From positions 1-53,511 of the forward strand of contig WGAN01000131.1 of the NCBI GenBank assembly GCA_015494805.1: DNA of 53,511 bases, in the 5' to 3' direction. Shown in pieces: positions 42,340-50,570 of the stretch. The DNA comes from Caldifarciminota bacterium (lineage in GTDB: Bacteria; Hydrothermota; Hydrothermia; LBFQ01). The notes beneath the pieces are model-generated. The model ran no database searches. It had not been told where the DNA came from and saw only the letters and a list, made by a program, of their open reading frames with translations. Both the position numbers and the translations under genes were made by a program. The stretch's first letter is position 1; each line of letters opens with the position of its first letter.

Positions 42340-43071
42340 GTGAGGACGCTTCTACTCTCCGACATACACGCCAACTGGTGGGCGTTGGAGGCGGTCCTCG
42401 GCTTCCTCAAGAGGGAGGGGATAGGGTACGACCGCCTCGTCATCTTGGGGGACTACGTGGATTACGGCACCCGCCCCAACGAGGTAATAGAGTGGAGTAA
42501 GGAGAACTGCGACCTCTGTCTCCTTGGGAACCACGACGCCGCCCTTCTGGATCCGAGGGAGCGGGACTACTTCTCGGACCTGGCCTACACCTGCAGCGTA
42601 TGGACAGAGAAGGTCGTAAAACCGGAGAACAGAGAGTTCCTGAAGGGCCTTAGGCCCGCCCTCAAGGAGGGGGACGTCCTGTACGCCCATGCCGCCCCCG
42701 ATGACCCCCTGTGGAGGTACATCTTCACCGTTGATGATGCCTACAGGGCCTTCGGTGCCACGGGTGCGCGTATAATCTTCGTCGGCCATACTCACGTCCC
42801 CTCCTACTTCGCTCGCCACAGAACTACGGTGATGGGCGGGCAGGTCGTTAGCGACAGGATGGAGATGAGGCTCCTCCCCTCCGTTCGCTACATCATAAAC
42901 CCCGGAGCAGTCGGGCAGCCCCGCGATGGCCTTAGGGGGGCGTCCTTCGGTATATACGACGACGAGAAACCCTCATTTACCTGGTACAGGGTGGAGTACG
43001 ACCTAACCCCCCTGAAGGAGGACATAGAGAGGGTGGGCCTTCCTATGAGCCTCCTCTCCTACCACCTGTGA
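42340..43071 (+). CDS. Calcineurin-like metallophosphoesterase
   Basis: Encodes 243 aa from a GTG. LLLSDIHANWWALEAVL (DxH), LGDYVDYGTRPNEVI (GD), LLGNHDAAL (GNHD), YAHAAPDD and FVGHTHVPSYF (GHTH) are all present, so the two-metal active site is complete. The C-terminal NPGAVGQPRDG is typical of DUF2437/PrpE-like members. Substrate unknown. It lies behind the YtxH-like gene in one operon, and its 3' end overlaps the convergent flippase-like gene by 29 bases. Confidence 0.87.
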   Translation: MRTLLLSDIHANWWALEAVLGFLKREGIGYDRLVILGDYVDYGTRPNEVIEWSKENCDLCLLGNHDAALLDPRERDYFSDLAYTCSVWTEKVVKPENREFLKGLRPALKEGDVLYAHAAPDDPLWRYIFTVDDAYRAFGATGARIIFVGHTHVPSYFARHRTTVMGGQVVSDRMEMRLLPSVRYIINPGAVGQPRDGLRGASFGIYDDEKPSFTWYRVEYDLTPLKEDIERVGLPMSLLSYHL

Positions 43072-43885
43072 TTCCGGCCAGGACCCCCACGAGGAGGGTG
43101 AGCATATCCACGATCAGGATGGCGAGGCGGGTCAAGACGGCGAAGATGGAGGATTGGACGTTGTACCCCATAACGGTGGATATGATGGCCTCCCTTATGC
43201 CTAAGCCGGCCGGCGTGAGGGGGAGGACGTAGGAGGCTACGAAGGAGAAGGAATAGACGAAGGCGATCTCCGGATAACCCTTTCCCCAGCGTATGCTCTT
43301 GGAGACGAGGTAGGCGGCGTACCCGGAGGAGGCCCAGTAGAGGGTGGCCGTCAGGACGGCGAGGAGGACGAAGTCCCACCGCCTCGGATAGTGGCTAACC
43401 TTGGGGAACCACCTGCGCACTAACAGGATGGCGTACCTCCAAAGGAGGAGGGCGAGGACGAGGGCGACGGTTATGGTTATCTGGACGATGGGAAAGGTGG
43501 GCCTTACGAAGGAAAAGAGGGAGGCCCCTACCATAAGGACGAGATGCTCGTAGAACATAGCCGATACGACCACGGAGGCGGGGTAGGGGAGGAGGGAGGC
43601 CCTCCCGACGAACTGCCACACCTTCCCCGGTATGTACCTCCCTACAGCCGAAACGAACCACGAGTTGACGGCCTCCCTCGGTTTGAGGGGTACCCCGAAG
43701 GCCCTGCCAACGGAGAGCCAGACGACGGGGAGGAGGCCATAGGAGAGGAGGAGGACGAGGATGGAGAGGGAGAAGGTCAAAACGTCAAACCGTACCTCAC
43801 CTATCCTGCGGGCGTCCTTCAGCATCGGGTAGAGGGCAAAGAGGACGCCGAGGAGGGCGATGGACCACCGGAGGAACTTCTTCAA
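43043..43885 (-). CDS. Second flippase-like integral membrane protein (UPF0104-like)
   Basis: Encodes 280 aa with about seven transmembrane helices. The family loop reads VLPLTPAGLGIREAIIS here, equivalent to LPVTIGGVGLREGGF in the paralogue at 28484. YIPGKVWQFVGRASLL is the counterpart of the early conserved loop. It probably moves a lipid-linked substrate. TTG start, 6 bases after a TAGAAT. Divergent from galT, so the two promoters lie back to back. Confidence 0.8.
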   Translation of the reverse strand: MKKFLRWSIALLGVLFALYPMLKDARRIGEVRFDVLTFSLSILVLLLSYGLLPVVWLSVGRAFGVPLKPREAVNSWFVSAVGRYIPGKVWQFVGRASLLPYPASVVVSAMFYEHLVLMVGASLFSFVRPTFPIVQITITVALVLALLLWRYAILLVRRWFPKVSHYPRRWDFVLLAVLTATLYWASSGYAAYLVSKSIRWGKGYPEIAFVYSFSFVASYVLPLTPAGLGIREAIISTVMGYNVQSSIFAVLTRLAILIVDMLTLLVGVLAGITGGRRGGS

Positions 43886-43891
43886 GTGGTA

Positions 43892-43897
43892 ATTCTA
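43892..43897 (-). promoter_or_regulatory. -10 box of the second flippase-like gene
   Basis: TAGAAT on the minus strand, 6 bases before the TTG at 43885. Confidence 0.55.
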
Positions 43898-43927
43898 CCG
43901 CAGCCCCCTTAAGTGGCCCGACGCAGT

Positions 43928-43933
43928 TAGAAT
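43928..43933 (+). promoter_or_regulatory. -10 box of the galT operon
   Basis: TAGAAT followed by 5 bases and the GTG at 43939. Confidence 0.6.
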
Positions 43934-43938
43934 TCCCC

Positions 43939-44793
43939 GTGCCGGAGTTGAAGCGAGATCCCATAAGGGGTATATGGGTCTCCGTCGCCCCGGCGAGGAA
44001 GGGAAGGCCGCACGAGGGGAGGGATAGGGGGTTCGTGTGTCCCTTCTGTCCGGGGAACGAGGCCCTGACGCCGCCGGAGATTGAGAGGGTAGCGGAGGGG
44101 GAGGGATGGAGAGTCAGGGTGGTACCCAACAAGTACCCCATCCTCCCCACCCACGAGGTGATAATAGACTCGCCGGAGCATAACGCCGACCTCAACACCC
44201 TAACCGAAGGCCACCTCAACCTCCTCGTGGAAGTGTGGAGCCGCCGGATAAAGGCCCACAGGGACAGGAAGTACGTCCTCCTCTTCAGGAACTACGGCCA
44301 CGGGGCGGGGGCCTCCATAGTCCACCCCCACACCCAGCTGGTGGCCATGGACGTCGTCCCGGAGGTGGTGCTGAAGGAGGCCTCGGCCCTCACCGGTGAG
44401 GGATGTCTCCTGTGCGGGGGCTACGGCGTCAGGGTCCTTGAGTACGGTGGGTACGCCGTTACCGTCCCGGAGGTGCAGACCCTACCCTACGAGGTCTGGA
44501 TCCACCCGTTGAGGCACGAGAGGGAGTTCAACCCGCAACCGCCCTTCGGCAGGCTCCTCGCCTCGGTCGTGGGCGTCCTAAAGGGGGAGTTCGGGGTAAG
44601 GGACTACAACCTCGTCCTCCACCAGGCACCGAAGGGGTACGACTACCACTGGCACCTTGAGGTTCTACCGAGGATGGGGAGGTTCGCCGGGTTTGAGCTG
44701 GGGACGGGTATGAGGGTGATACATTACCCCCCGCAGGAGTTCGTGGGTAGGTTCGCCGGTATAATCGCCACCTATGTTAAAGGCCGTACTTGA
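43939..44793 (+). CDS. galT: Galactose-1-phosphate uridylyltransferase
   Basis: Encodes 284 aa from a GTG, shorter than enterobacterial GalT (about 350) as in thermophiles. CPFCPGNE binds Zn, VPNKYPIL follows, and SIVHPHTQLVAM has the catalytic HPH. CLLCGG gives the second Cys pair. HWHLEVLPR is near the end. It swaps UMP between UDP-glucose and galactose-1-phosphate (Leloir pathway), supplying nucleotide sugars. Its last 20 bases overlap dnaN. Confidence 0.92.
   Translation: MPELKRDPIRGIWVSVAPARKGRPHEGRDRGFVCPFCPGNEALTPPEIERVAEGEGWRVRVVPNKYPILPTHEVIIDSPEHNADLNTLTEGHLNLLVEVWSRRIKAHRDRKYVLLFRNYGHGAGASIVHPHTQLVAMDVVPEVVLKEASALTGEGCLLCGGYGVRVLEYGGYAVTVPEVQTLPYEVWIHPLRHEREFNPQPPFGRLLASVVGVLKGEFGVRDYNLVLHQAPKGYDYHWHLEVLPRMGRFAGFELGTGMRVIHYPPQEFVGRFAGIIATYVKGRT
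44760..44765 (+). promoter_or_regulatory. -10 box of dnaN inside the galT 3' end
   Basis: TATAAT followed by 8 bases and the ATG at 44774, all within galT coding sequence. It suggests dnaN also has its own leaderless transcript. Confidence 0.55.
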
Positions 44794-45862
44794 CAGGGAA
44801 ACGCTGGGGGACGTTCTAACGAGGGCGAGCAAACTCGTCTCCCGCCTCGGTAAGGGGGCGTTCCTCCAGCCGGGGGTCCTCCTTAGCGTTGAGGGGGAGA
44901 ACCTCGTCGTCTACGCCACGGATATGGACAACTGGGTGATCCAGAGGATGCCGATATACGAGGGGGAGGAGGGTAAGGCCTACGCCCCCGTCAAGGAGCT
45001 TATGAACGTCCTGAAGGGAGCCGACGGAGGCTCCGTCGTCCTTGAGAGGGAGGACAGCGTACTGACGGTGAAGATAGGGGAGGATGCCGTCTATAAGATG
45101 AACTTATACAACGAGGAGGAGTTCCCCGCCCTGCCGGACGTCAAGGTTGAGGAGGGGCTTATGGTGGATATGGAGGAACTCCTGAAGGGAATAGAGAAGG
45201 TGGGGTGGTGCGCCTCCAAGGACGACCCCCGCCCCTTCCTCACGGGCATATACCTCCACACGAGGGACGGTGAGCTGCGTTTCGTGGCATCGGACGGCTC
45301 CGTCCTCGGCTTCTACGCCCGCCCGGACTTCTCCGGGGACCTGGACGTCATACTGCCCGCCTACGTTCAGGGAATACTGAAGACCCTCCCCAAGAGCAAG
45401 GGCATAGTCTCCGTGAAGGACGGGGTCTTCCACGCCTCCATAGACGACGACCCCGTCAACGTCCTTGCCATAGTGAGGGGGATAGACGACACCTACGTGG
45501 ACTACGAGGGGATAGTGCCGACGGAGTTCGTCGCCGAGGTGGTGGTGGATACGGCCCTCCTCAAGAGGAAGATAGACCGGATGATGGCCCTCGCCCCCGA
45601 CACCTACGAGATAGACCTGGAGGTTAGCGAAGGCGAGATAACCCTCCGCACCGTATCCCCCAAGGGTGAGGGGGTGGAGAGGCTGAAGGCCGAGACGACG
45701 GGGGAGATAAAGGTGCGCCTCATAGGGAGCCATATAACCCGGATGCTCAAGTACATAGACGCCGACTCCGTAAGGCTCTCCTTCTCCGGGGACAGCACCC
45801 CCGTGAAGATCGGACCGACGACGGACGATAGGCACTTCTACCTAACCCTTCCCATAGCATGA
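44774..45862 (+). CDS. dnaN: DNA polymerase III beta subunit (sliding clamp)
   Basis: Encodes 362 aa, typical length. The three clamp domains can be followed: VLLSVEGENLVVYATDMDNW in domain 1, LTGIYLHTRDGELRFVASDG in domain 2, and the C-terminal [12 protein letters not shown], equivalent to the ending -YVVMPMRL that closes the ring in other clamps. It tethers the replicative polymerase to DNA. dnaA, recF and gyrB do not flank it, so this is not the usual origin cluster. Overlaps the transketolase gene by 4 bases. Confidence 0.9.
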   Translation: MLKAVLDRETLGDVLTRASKLVSRLGKGAFLQPGVLLSVEGENLVVYATDMDNWVIQRMPIYEGEEGKAYAPVKELMNVLKGADGGSVVLEREDSVLTVKIGEDAVYKMNLYNEEEFPALPDVKVEEGLMVDMEELLKGIEKVGWCASKDDPRPFLTGIYLHTRDGELRFVASDGSVLGFYARPDFSGDLDVILPAYVQGILKTLPKSKGIVSVKDGVFHASIDDDPVNVLAIVRGIDDTYVDYEGIVPTEFVAEVVVDTALLKRKIDRMMALAPDTYEIDLEVSEGEITLRTVSPKGEGVERLKAETTGEIKVRLIGSHITRMLKYIDADSVRLSFSGDSTPVKIGPTTDDRHFYLTLPIA

Positions 45863-46812
45863 AAAGGTACGAGATAAGGGAACTCGGACCCGCCAAGGCC
45901 ATAAGGGAGGCCTACGGGGACTTCCTCCTTGAGATAGGGGAGGACGAGAGGGTCGTCGTCATAGACTGCGACCTCGGCCACTCCACCAAGGCCGCCAAGT
46001 TCGCCGAGAGGTACCCCGAAAGGTACGTTGAGATAGGGATACAGGAGCAGAATATGATAGGCATGGCCGCCGGCCTCGCCGCCGTCGGGAAGATCCCCTT
46101 CACCTCCACCTTCGCCATCTTCGCCGTAGGGAGACCGTGGGAACAGATAAGGCTCTCCGTAGCGTACTCCAACTTCAACGTGAAGATAGTGGCCACCCAC
46201 GGGGGCATAGCCACGGGTGAGGACGGGGCATCCCACCAGATGACGGAGGACTTCGCCTTAATGGGGGCCATACCGGGGATGAAGGTACTCTCTCCCTCCG
46301 ACTACTACTCGGCGAAGAGCGTCCTAAGGGCCGCCTACGAGTACGAGGGGTACATCTACGTACGGCTGGTACGTCCCAAGACCCCCACGATCTACCCGGA
46401 GGCCTTCCCCTACTCCATCGGTGAGGCCCACCTCATAAAGGATGGGGAGGACGTCGCCGTCATATCCACGGGCGTCCCCGTCCACCACGCCCTGAAGGCC
46501 GCCCTTGAGTTGGAGGGGGAGGTGTCCGTCGCCGTCTACGACTTCTTGAGCGTAAAGCCCTTTGACGAAGAGGCCGTCCTTGACGCCGCCCGAAAGAGGT
46601 ACGGCATCCTGATAGTTGAGGACCACGTCTTCTGGGGAGGCCTCGGCATGGCCGTCTCCTCCTTCCTCGCCAGCCGGGGCATATCCGTTCCTGTGCGATT
46701 TATAAACTTAGGGGACCAGTTCGGCAGGTCCGGTAAGTACGCCGAGCTGTACAGGTACTACGGCCTTGACTCCGAGGGCATAAAGGCGAAGATAAGGGAG
46801 ATGGTAGGGTGA
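45859..46812 (+). CDS. Transketolase, C-terminal subunit
   Basis: Encodes 317 aa. [35 protein letters not shown] and [15 protein letters not shown] form the Pyr domain of split transketolases, with the Glu that activates ThDP in GIQEQ. The transketolase C domain follows (about 190-317). A partner N-terminal (PP) subunit, normally encoded just upstream, is missing; dnaN occupies that position. The N-half must be encoded elsewhere. Overlaps dnaN and lipA by 4 bases each. Confidence 0.88.
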   Translation: MKRYEIRELGPAKAIREAYGDFLLEIGEDERVVVIDCDLGHSTKAAKFAERYPERYVEIGIQEQNMIGMAAGLAAVGKIPFTSTFAIFAVGRPWEQIRLSVAYSNFNVKIVATHGGIATGEDGASHQMTEDFALMGAIPGMKVLSPSDYYSAKSVLRAAYEYEGYIYVRLVRPKTPTIYPEAFPYSIGEAHLIKDGEDVAVISTGVPVHHALKAALELEGEVSVAVYDFLSVKPFDEEAVLDAARKRYGILIVEDHVFWGGLGMAVSSFLASRGISVPVRFINLGDQFGRSGKYAELYRYYGLDSEGIKAKIREMVG

Positions 46813-47684
46813 GGCTAAAGCGGAAACCCGAATGGCTGAAGATAAGGCTCTCCGGCGGGGGGGGCTTCCCGGAGGTGAGGGGTACTCTAAGGGAGTACGG
46901 CCTCCACACCGTGTGCGAGGAGGCCAGATGCCCCAACCTCCACGAGTGCTGGTTCCACGGGACGGCCACCATAATGATATTGGGGGACGTATGTACGAGG
47001 GGGTGTCGCTTCTGCGCCGTAAAGACGGGGAACCCCGGCGGTAGGGTGGACCCCCTTGAGCCGGTGAGGGTGGCGGCGGCCGTGAGGCGACTCAACCTCC
47101 GGTACGTGGTCCTTACGATGGTGGACAGGGACGACCTCCCCGACGGTGGGGCCTCCCACGTGGCCGAGACCGTCCGCCGCATAAAGGAGGTGAAGCCGGA
47201 CGTTAAGGTGGAGGCGCTGGTGGGGGACTTTCAGGGGAAGGAGGAGGCCATAGAGGAGGTGGTACTCTCCCCCCTGGACGTCTTCGCCCACAACGTTGAG
47301 ACCGTCCGCCGCCTGACCCCATACGTCAGGGACCGGAGGGCCTCCTACGACCTATCCCTGAGGGTCCTGAGGTACGCCAAAGAGGTGCGTCCGGACGTCC
47401 TCACCAAGTCCAGCATAATGGTGGGGATGGGGGAGAGGAAGGAGGAGGTGGTGGAGACGATGAGGGACCTCCGGGAGGTGGGGGTGGATATAATCACCAT
47501 CGGGCAGTACCTCCAGCCCACGCCCCGTCACTACCCCGTCTATGAGTACGTAAGCCCCGAAGTCTTCGCCGAGTACAGGGAGATAGGCTACTCCCTCGGC
47601 TTCAAGGAGGTCTTCTCCGGGCCTCTGGTGAGGTCCTCCTACCGGGCAGACAGAGCCTTCGCCGGCGCCACCCGAAGGGTATGA
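46809..47684 (+). CDS. lipA: Lipoyl synthase
   Basis: Encodes 291 aa from a [15 protein letters not shown] is the C-x4-C-x5-C auxiliary cluster that donates sulfur. CTRGCRFC is the radical-SAM C-x3-C-x2-C motif. RSSYRAD near the end supplies the conserved Ser that ligates the auxiliary cluster. It inserts two sulfurs into octanoyl groups on lipoyl proteins. [12 protein letters not shown] is typical of LipA. It overlaps genes on both sides by 4 bases. Confidence 0.96.
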   Translation: MRLKRKPEWLKIRLSGGGGFPEVRGTLREYGLHTVCEEARCPNLHECWFHGTATIMILGDVCTRGCRFCAVKTGNPGGRVDPLEPVRVAAAVRRLNLRYVVLTMVDRDDLPDGGASHVAETVRRIKEVKPDVKVEALVGDFQGKEEAIEEVVLSPLDVFAHNVETVRRLTPYVRDRRASYDLSLRVLRYAKEVRPDVLTKSSIMVGMGERKEEVVETMRDLREVGVDIITIGQYLQPTPRHYPVYEYVSPEVFAEYREIGYSLGFKEVFSGPLVRSSYRADRAFAGATRRV

Positions 47685-48094
47685 TATACGCCGCCCTCGT
47701 CCTCATAGTCGTCCTGAACGCCCTCTACTCAACGATAAAGGTACCCCTTGACTTCGCCTATCTGGGCTTCGTCCTGACGCGGGAGACCAACCGCCCCTTC
47801 GCTCTCGCCACCTACGTGGCCATAGGCCTGACCAGGGACGCCCTCTTCCTGAGTAAGCCCTGGTACTCCGCCCTCCTAATGACCGTCGGCGTCATCCTTA
47901 TAAACCGGGTGAGGCCCCACTGGGTAATCCTGACGGCCACCGTCCTCCTAATCTACGGCACAGACCTCCTACTCCGCCTGACGGTCTGGGGGGTGAGGGT
48001 GGACCTTCAGGAGGCCTTATATACGGCGGTGGGGGTCGCCTTAGTGTCCTTCGCGTACCACCGGGTGAAGGAGCGAGAGCTAACCATCGTATAG
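47681..48094 (+). CDS. Small integral membrane protein, MreD-like
   Basis: Encodes 137 aa with four or five transmembrane helices ([49 protein letters not shown]). Length, topology and [18 protein letters not shown] after a GLTRD motif resemble MreD of the rod-shape complex, but similarity cannot be proven by eye. Overlaps lipA by 4 bases; last gene of the galT operon. Confidence 0.55.
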   Translation: MIYAALVLIVVLNALYSTIKVPLDFAYLGFVLTRETNRPFALATYVAIGLTRDALFLSKPWYSALLMTVGVILINRVRPHWVILTATVLLIYGTDLLLRLTVWGVRVDLQEALYTAVGVALVSFAYHRVKERELTIV

Positions 48095-48100
48095 CCGCCC

Positions 48101-48670
48101 CTACCCACCGGGGAAGACTACCCCCACGTGCAACCTCATGTAGAGGCGGAGGACGTTCCTCCGGGAGGCCACCTCGTATATCTCAAGGGAGCCGTTCGTG
48201 TCCTTTGCCCCGTACCATCTGGCGACGGGCAGATAGACGAGGCCCACCCGCGGGGAGAGGAAGAGGACCTTCCAGACGATGGGACGGGAGACCTCCGCCC
48301 TGAAACCGGGGTAGGCGTCCCGGAAGATCTGATGGTTGTACCCGCTCAACCGCGTGTCTCCTATGAAGAACGTCGGCTTCTCAAGGCTAAGGCCCGCAAG
48401 GACGTCGTAGTTCCTGATGGGCCGGCCTACCATAAGGCGAAACGACCTGACCCCTGACGTGGTGTTCAGAGATATTGACGAGGGGTCGTAGGGGAAGTAG
48501 GACCCTACAAACGACACGTAACCCAGCCATTCCGCAGATCTCAACCCTAAGAAGTACCCGTTGGAAACCTCCACGTAGGACGGGTAGGTGGAACCCCCGA
48601 AACCGGCTCTCTCCGACGCCCATCGGAGGAGATAGGCGCCGTCTATGCCCAAGCCGAGGAATACCGTCAT
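48101..48670 (-). CDS. Outer-membrane beta-barrel-like protein
   Basis: Encodes 189 aa from ATG 48670, which has AAGGAGGT 7 bases upstream (48678-48685), a strong ribosome-binding site. Strands rich in Tyr/Phe/Gly alternate with polar residues (YVSFVGSYFPYDP, VLFLSPRVGLVYLP), ending RLYMRLHVGVVFPGG. No clear signal peptide is seen (MTVFLGLGIDGAYLL). It resembles the protein encoded just upstream, so the two may be paralogues. Confidence 0.6.
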   Translation of the reverse strand: MTVFLGLGIDGAYLLRWASERAGFGGSTYPSYVEVSNGYFLGLRSAEWLGYVSFVGSYFPYDPSSISLNTTSGVRSFRLMVGRPIRNYDVLAGLSLEKPTFFIGDTRLSGYNHQIFRDAYPGFRAEVSRPIVWKVLFLSPRVGLVYLPVARWYGAKDTNGSLEIYEVASRRNVLRLYMRLHVGVVFPGG

Positions 48671-48712
48671 GGCCTTACCTCCTTGTGCAAAAATGTCGTC
48701 CACGTCATAGTC

Positions 48713-49234
48713 TCACCTGCCCAGGGCCAAACTTATGTAGGCCATCGCCCGGAGGACCCTAACCTCACCCTTCGGACTTATGGCCCCATCCACCTCCCTA
48801 TAGACCGATAGGGACGGGTAGTAGGCCATACCTACGGTCGGGGCAATAGAGAGTATGCGGTACCTCCAGACGTAGGACACGCCCGCCCTAAGGCCGAGAG
48901 ACACCCCCCGCAGGGAGGAGTTGAACCTATCTATCTCCCCATCCCTTACCCCCATAATCACCGGTTTGGCGAGACTCAAGGAGAGGAAGGGGGAGAGGTC
49001 CCCGAATTCCCGGTAGAGGGTGAGGTTGTAGAGGCGGTAGTAGTAGGAGGTGGTTAGGGCCTCCTCCGGTGCCGTTGCGTTCTCCCAGAGGTACATACCC
49101 CCGTAGGCGACGGCTACGGCGAACGTCCCCCGCCTTATGCCCACCTCTAAACCGAACTGGTGCGTCTTTTCCAGCCATGTCCAGCGGGGGAGATAAGTTG
49201 CCGGGCTAAAGTTAAGGGCTAAGAAGGGCATCAT
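48713..49234 (-). CDS. Outer-membrane beta-barrel-like protein
   Basis: Encodes 173 aa from ATG 49234, with GGAGGT 5 bases upstream. MMPFLALNFSPATYLPRW leads into strands FGLEVGIRRGTFAVAVAYGG and LSPFLSLSLAKPVIMGV, ending MAYISLALGR. The size and strand pattern match the following gene. It overlaps the lipoprotein gene upstream by 4 bases (ATGA), so the three genes form one operon. No secretion signal is obvious. Confidence 0.58.
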   Translation of the reverse strand: MMPFLALNFSPATYLPRWTWLEKTHQFGLEVGIRRGTFAVAVAYGGMYLWENATAPEEALTTSYYYRLYNLTLYREFGDLSPFLSLSLAKPVIMGVRDGEIDRFNSSLRGVSLGLRAGVSYVWRYRILSIAPTVGMAYYPSLSVYREVDGAISPKGEVRVLRAMAYISLALGR

Positions 49235-50376
49235 GCTCCACCTCCGAAGAGTATATAAAAATAGTAGTACATCTTGAAAAATCCTGATGCGTGTCCATCC
49301 TTCCATAGCGTGACACCCCAGACCCTTGGATCATTGGGGTTAGAAGTTCTATCCCAGAGCGACGGGATGTTAAAGTAAGACCGTGAACCCCAGAAATCGT
49401 CTCCGCCCCATTCCGGCTTAGGATAAGCGTGCGAATCTTCCTCCCACATTTCCACCTTGTAAACGGTACTCCAGGGATCCCCAGACGGTGCCCCTAAACC
49501 TCCGTCAGAGTATATGATATAATACCAATCACGCGGATGATAAACCGATACCCAAGAACTACCTGTAAAAGGATCATTTTCCCACCAGTAAGGTATTATT
49601 ACCAAGCTACGTAATCCATGGAGATATACCTTTATATAAATCTCCATAGGCCATGCCCACCATGATTCTGGATATCGACCATTCACAGCATTTACCTTAA
49701 AACCCATAAAGTACGGTATTCTTATAGTATCCCCTGGTTCCCAGCTTTCTAGTAAATAATCATAATTAGAATTACTCTCTGAAGGAGATAACTTTTTGGG
49801 TCTTATCGGCTCAAAGGAAAGAACTACAACCGGTACGTCGGGAGGCTCCCACGCGTCCAGAAGCACAGGCTCACCGTCCTTAAAAGCGACTATCTTTTCC
49901 ACGTCCATATCCTCCGCCAGAGGAGCGTAGGCGACGTATAGCGTGCTATTAGGATCCTTAAAGAACTGCTCCCTATGCTCTGGCCACGGGATGCTAACGT
50001 TGACCTTCTGGGCGTGTTTGTATGTAACTTTCAAGTTGAACGCACGCCCTATATCCATGAGAGATACAGCGTTGCTGACGTTAGGGGAGTTCCTAAACAG
50101 GGCGTAAAGTTTCTGGCGGTTATTCCTGTCATTAAGGAGGAGGGACAGCTTCCTCGCGTAATCGCGGAGGATAAGTTCATCTTGCGGTATGTTACCTACC
50201 TGACGCCCTTTAACCATCGGAACCACTGAAGATTCGTAGTTGTTAGCGAACCTGCAGGTAGTCATGGTAAAGACCGCTACGAAGAAGAAGACGAAGAAAG
50301 CGGAAGAAGATGGAAGAAGATGGAAGATCTCCTTCCACTCCGTGCCTTTTCTGAGAAGTGCCCTTATCTTCTTCAT
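49231..50376 (-). CDS. Lipoprotein of unknown function, AT-richer than neighbours
   Basis: Encodes 381 aa. FFVFFFVAVFTMTTC is a lipoprotein signal with Cys at about 41, after an unusually long charged N-region. The mature C-terminal 200 residues are Trp/Tyr/Gly/Pro-rich (YPESWWAWPMEIYIKVYLHG, WGGDDFWGSRSYF), suggesting a beta-rich extracellular domain. Base composition is clearly AT-richer than the GC-rich genes on both sides, hinting at transfer. First gene of a three-gene operon. Family not recognised. Confidence 0.68.
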   Translation of the reverse strand: MKKIRALLRKGTEWKEIFHLLPSSSAFFVFFFVAVFTMTTCRFANNYESSVVPMVKGRQVGNIPQDELILRDYARKLSLLLNDRNNRQKLYALFRNSPNVSNAVSLMDIGRAFNLKVTYKHAQKVNVSIPWPEHREQFFKDPNSTLYVAYAPLAEDMDVEKIVAFKDGEPVLLDAWEPPDVPVVVLSFEPIRPKKLSPSESNSNYDYLLESWEPGDTIRIPYFMGFKVNAVNGRYPESWWAWPMEIYIKVYLHGLRSLVIIPYWWENDPFTGSSWVSVYHPRDWYYIIYSDGGLGAPSGDPWSTVYKVEMWEEDSHAYPKPEWGGDDFWGSRSYFNIPSLWDRTSNPNDPRVWGVTLWKDGHASGFFKMYYYFYILFGGGA

Positions 50377-50384
50377 AGATCGAT

Positions 50385-50390
50385 ATTATA
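50385..50390 (-). promoter_or_regulatory. -10 box of the lipoprotein/barrel operon
   Basis: TATAAT on the minus strand, 8 bases before the ATG at 50376. To the right, about 50400-50520 is very AT-rich and gene-free. Confidence 0.65.
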
Positions 50391-50557
50391 AGGCCGAAAT
50401 GGAACTATGTGACGCACATATAAAGTTGATCAACACACAATTTTATTATTAAATTGGTAAATTGCATAATAATATGATTTTTATAAAATAAAATATTTGC
50501 AAATATTGAATAACTTCTACTAAGCCCCGGTAATCACCAGACCGCGCATAGCCGCCG

Positions 50558-50563
50558 TAGAAT
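50558..50563 (+). promoter_or_regulatory. -10 box of the BatA-like gene
   Basis: TAGAAT followed by 7 bases and the TTG at 50571. The GGGAGG in that gap would be too close for a ribosome-binding site. Confidence 0.5.
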
Positions 50564-50570
50564 AGGGAGG

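Noticed and set aside
50400-50520. Replication origin in the AT-rich segments or near dnaN
   Set aside because: No dnaA gene and no cluster of DnaA boxes was seen; AT-rich gaps occur at several places.
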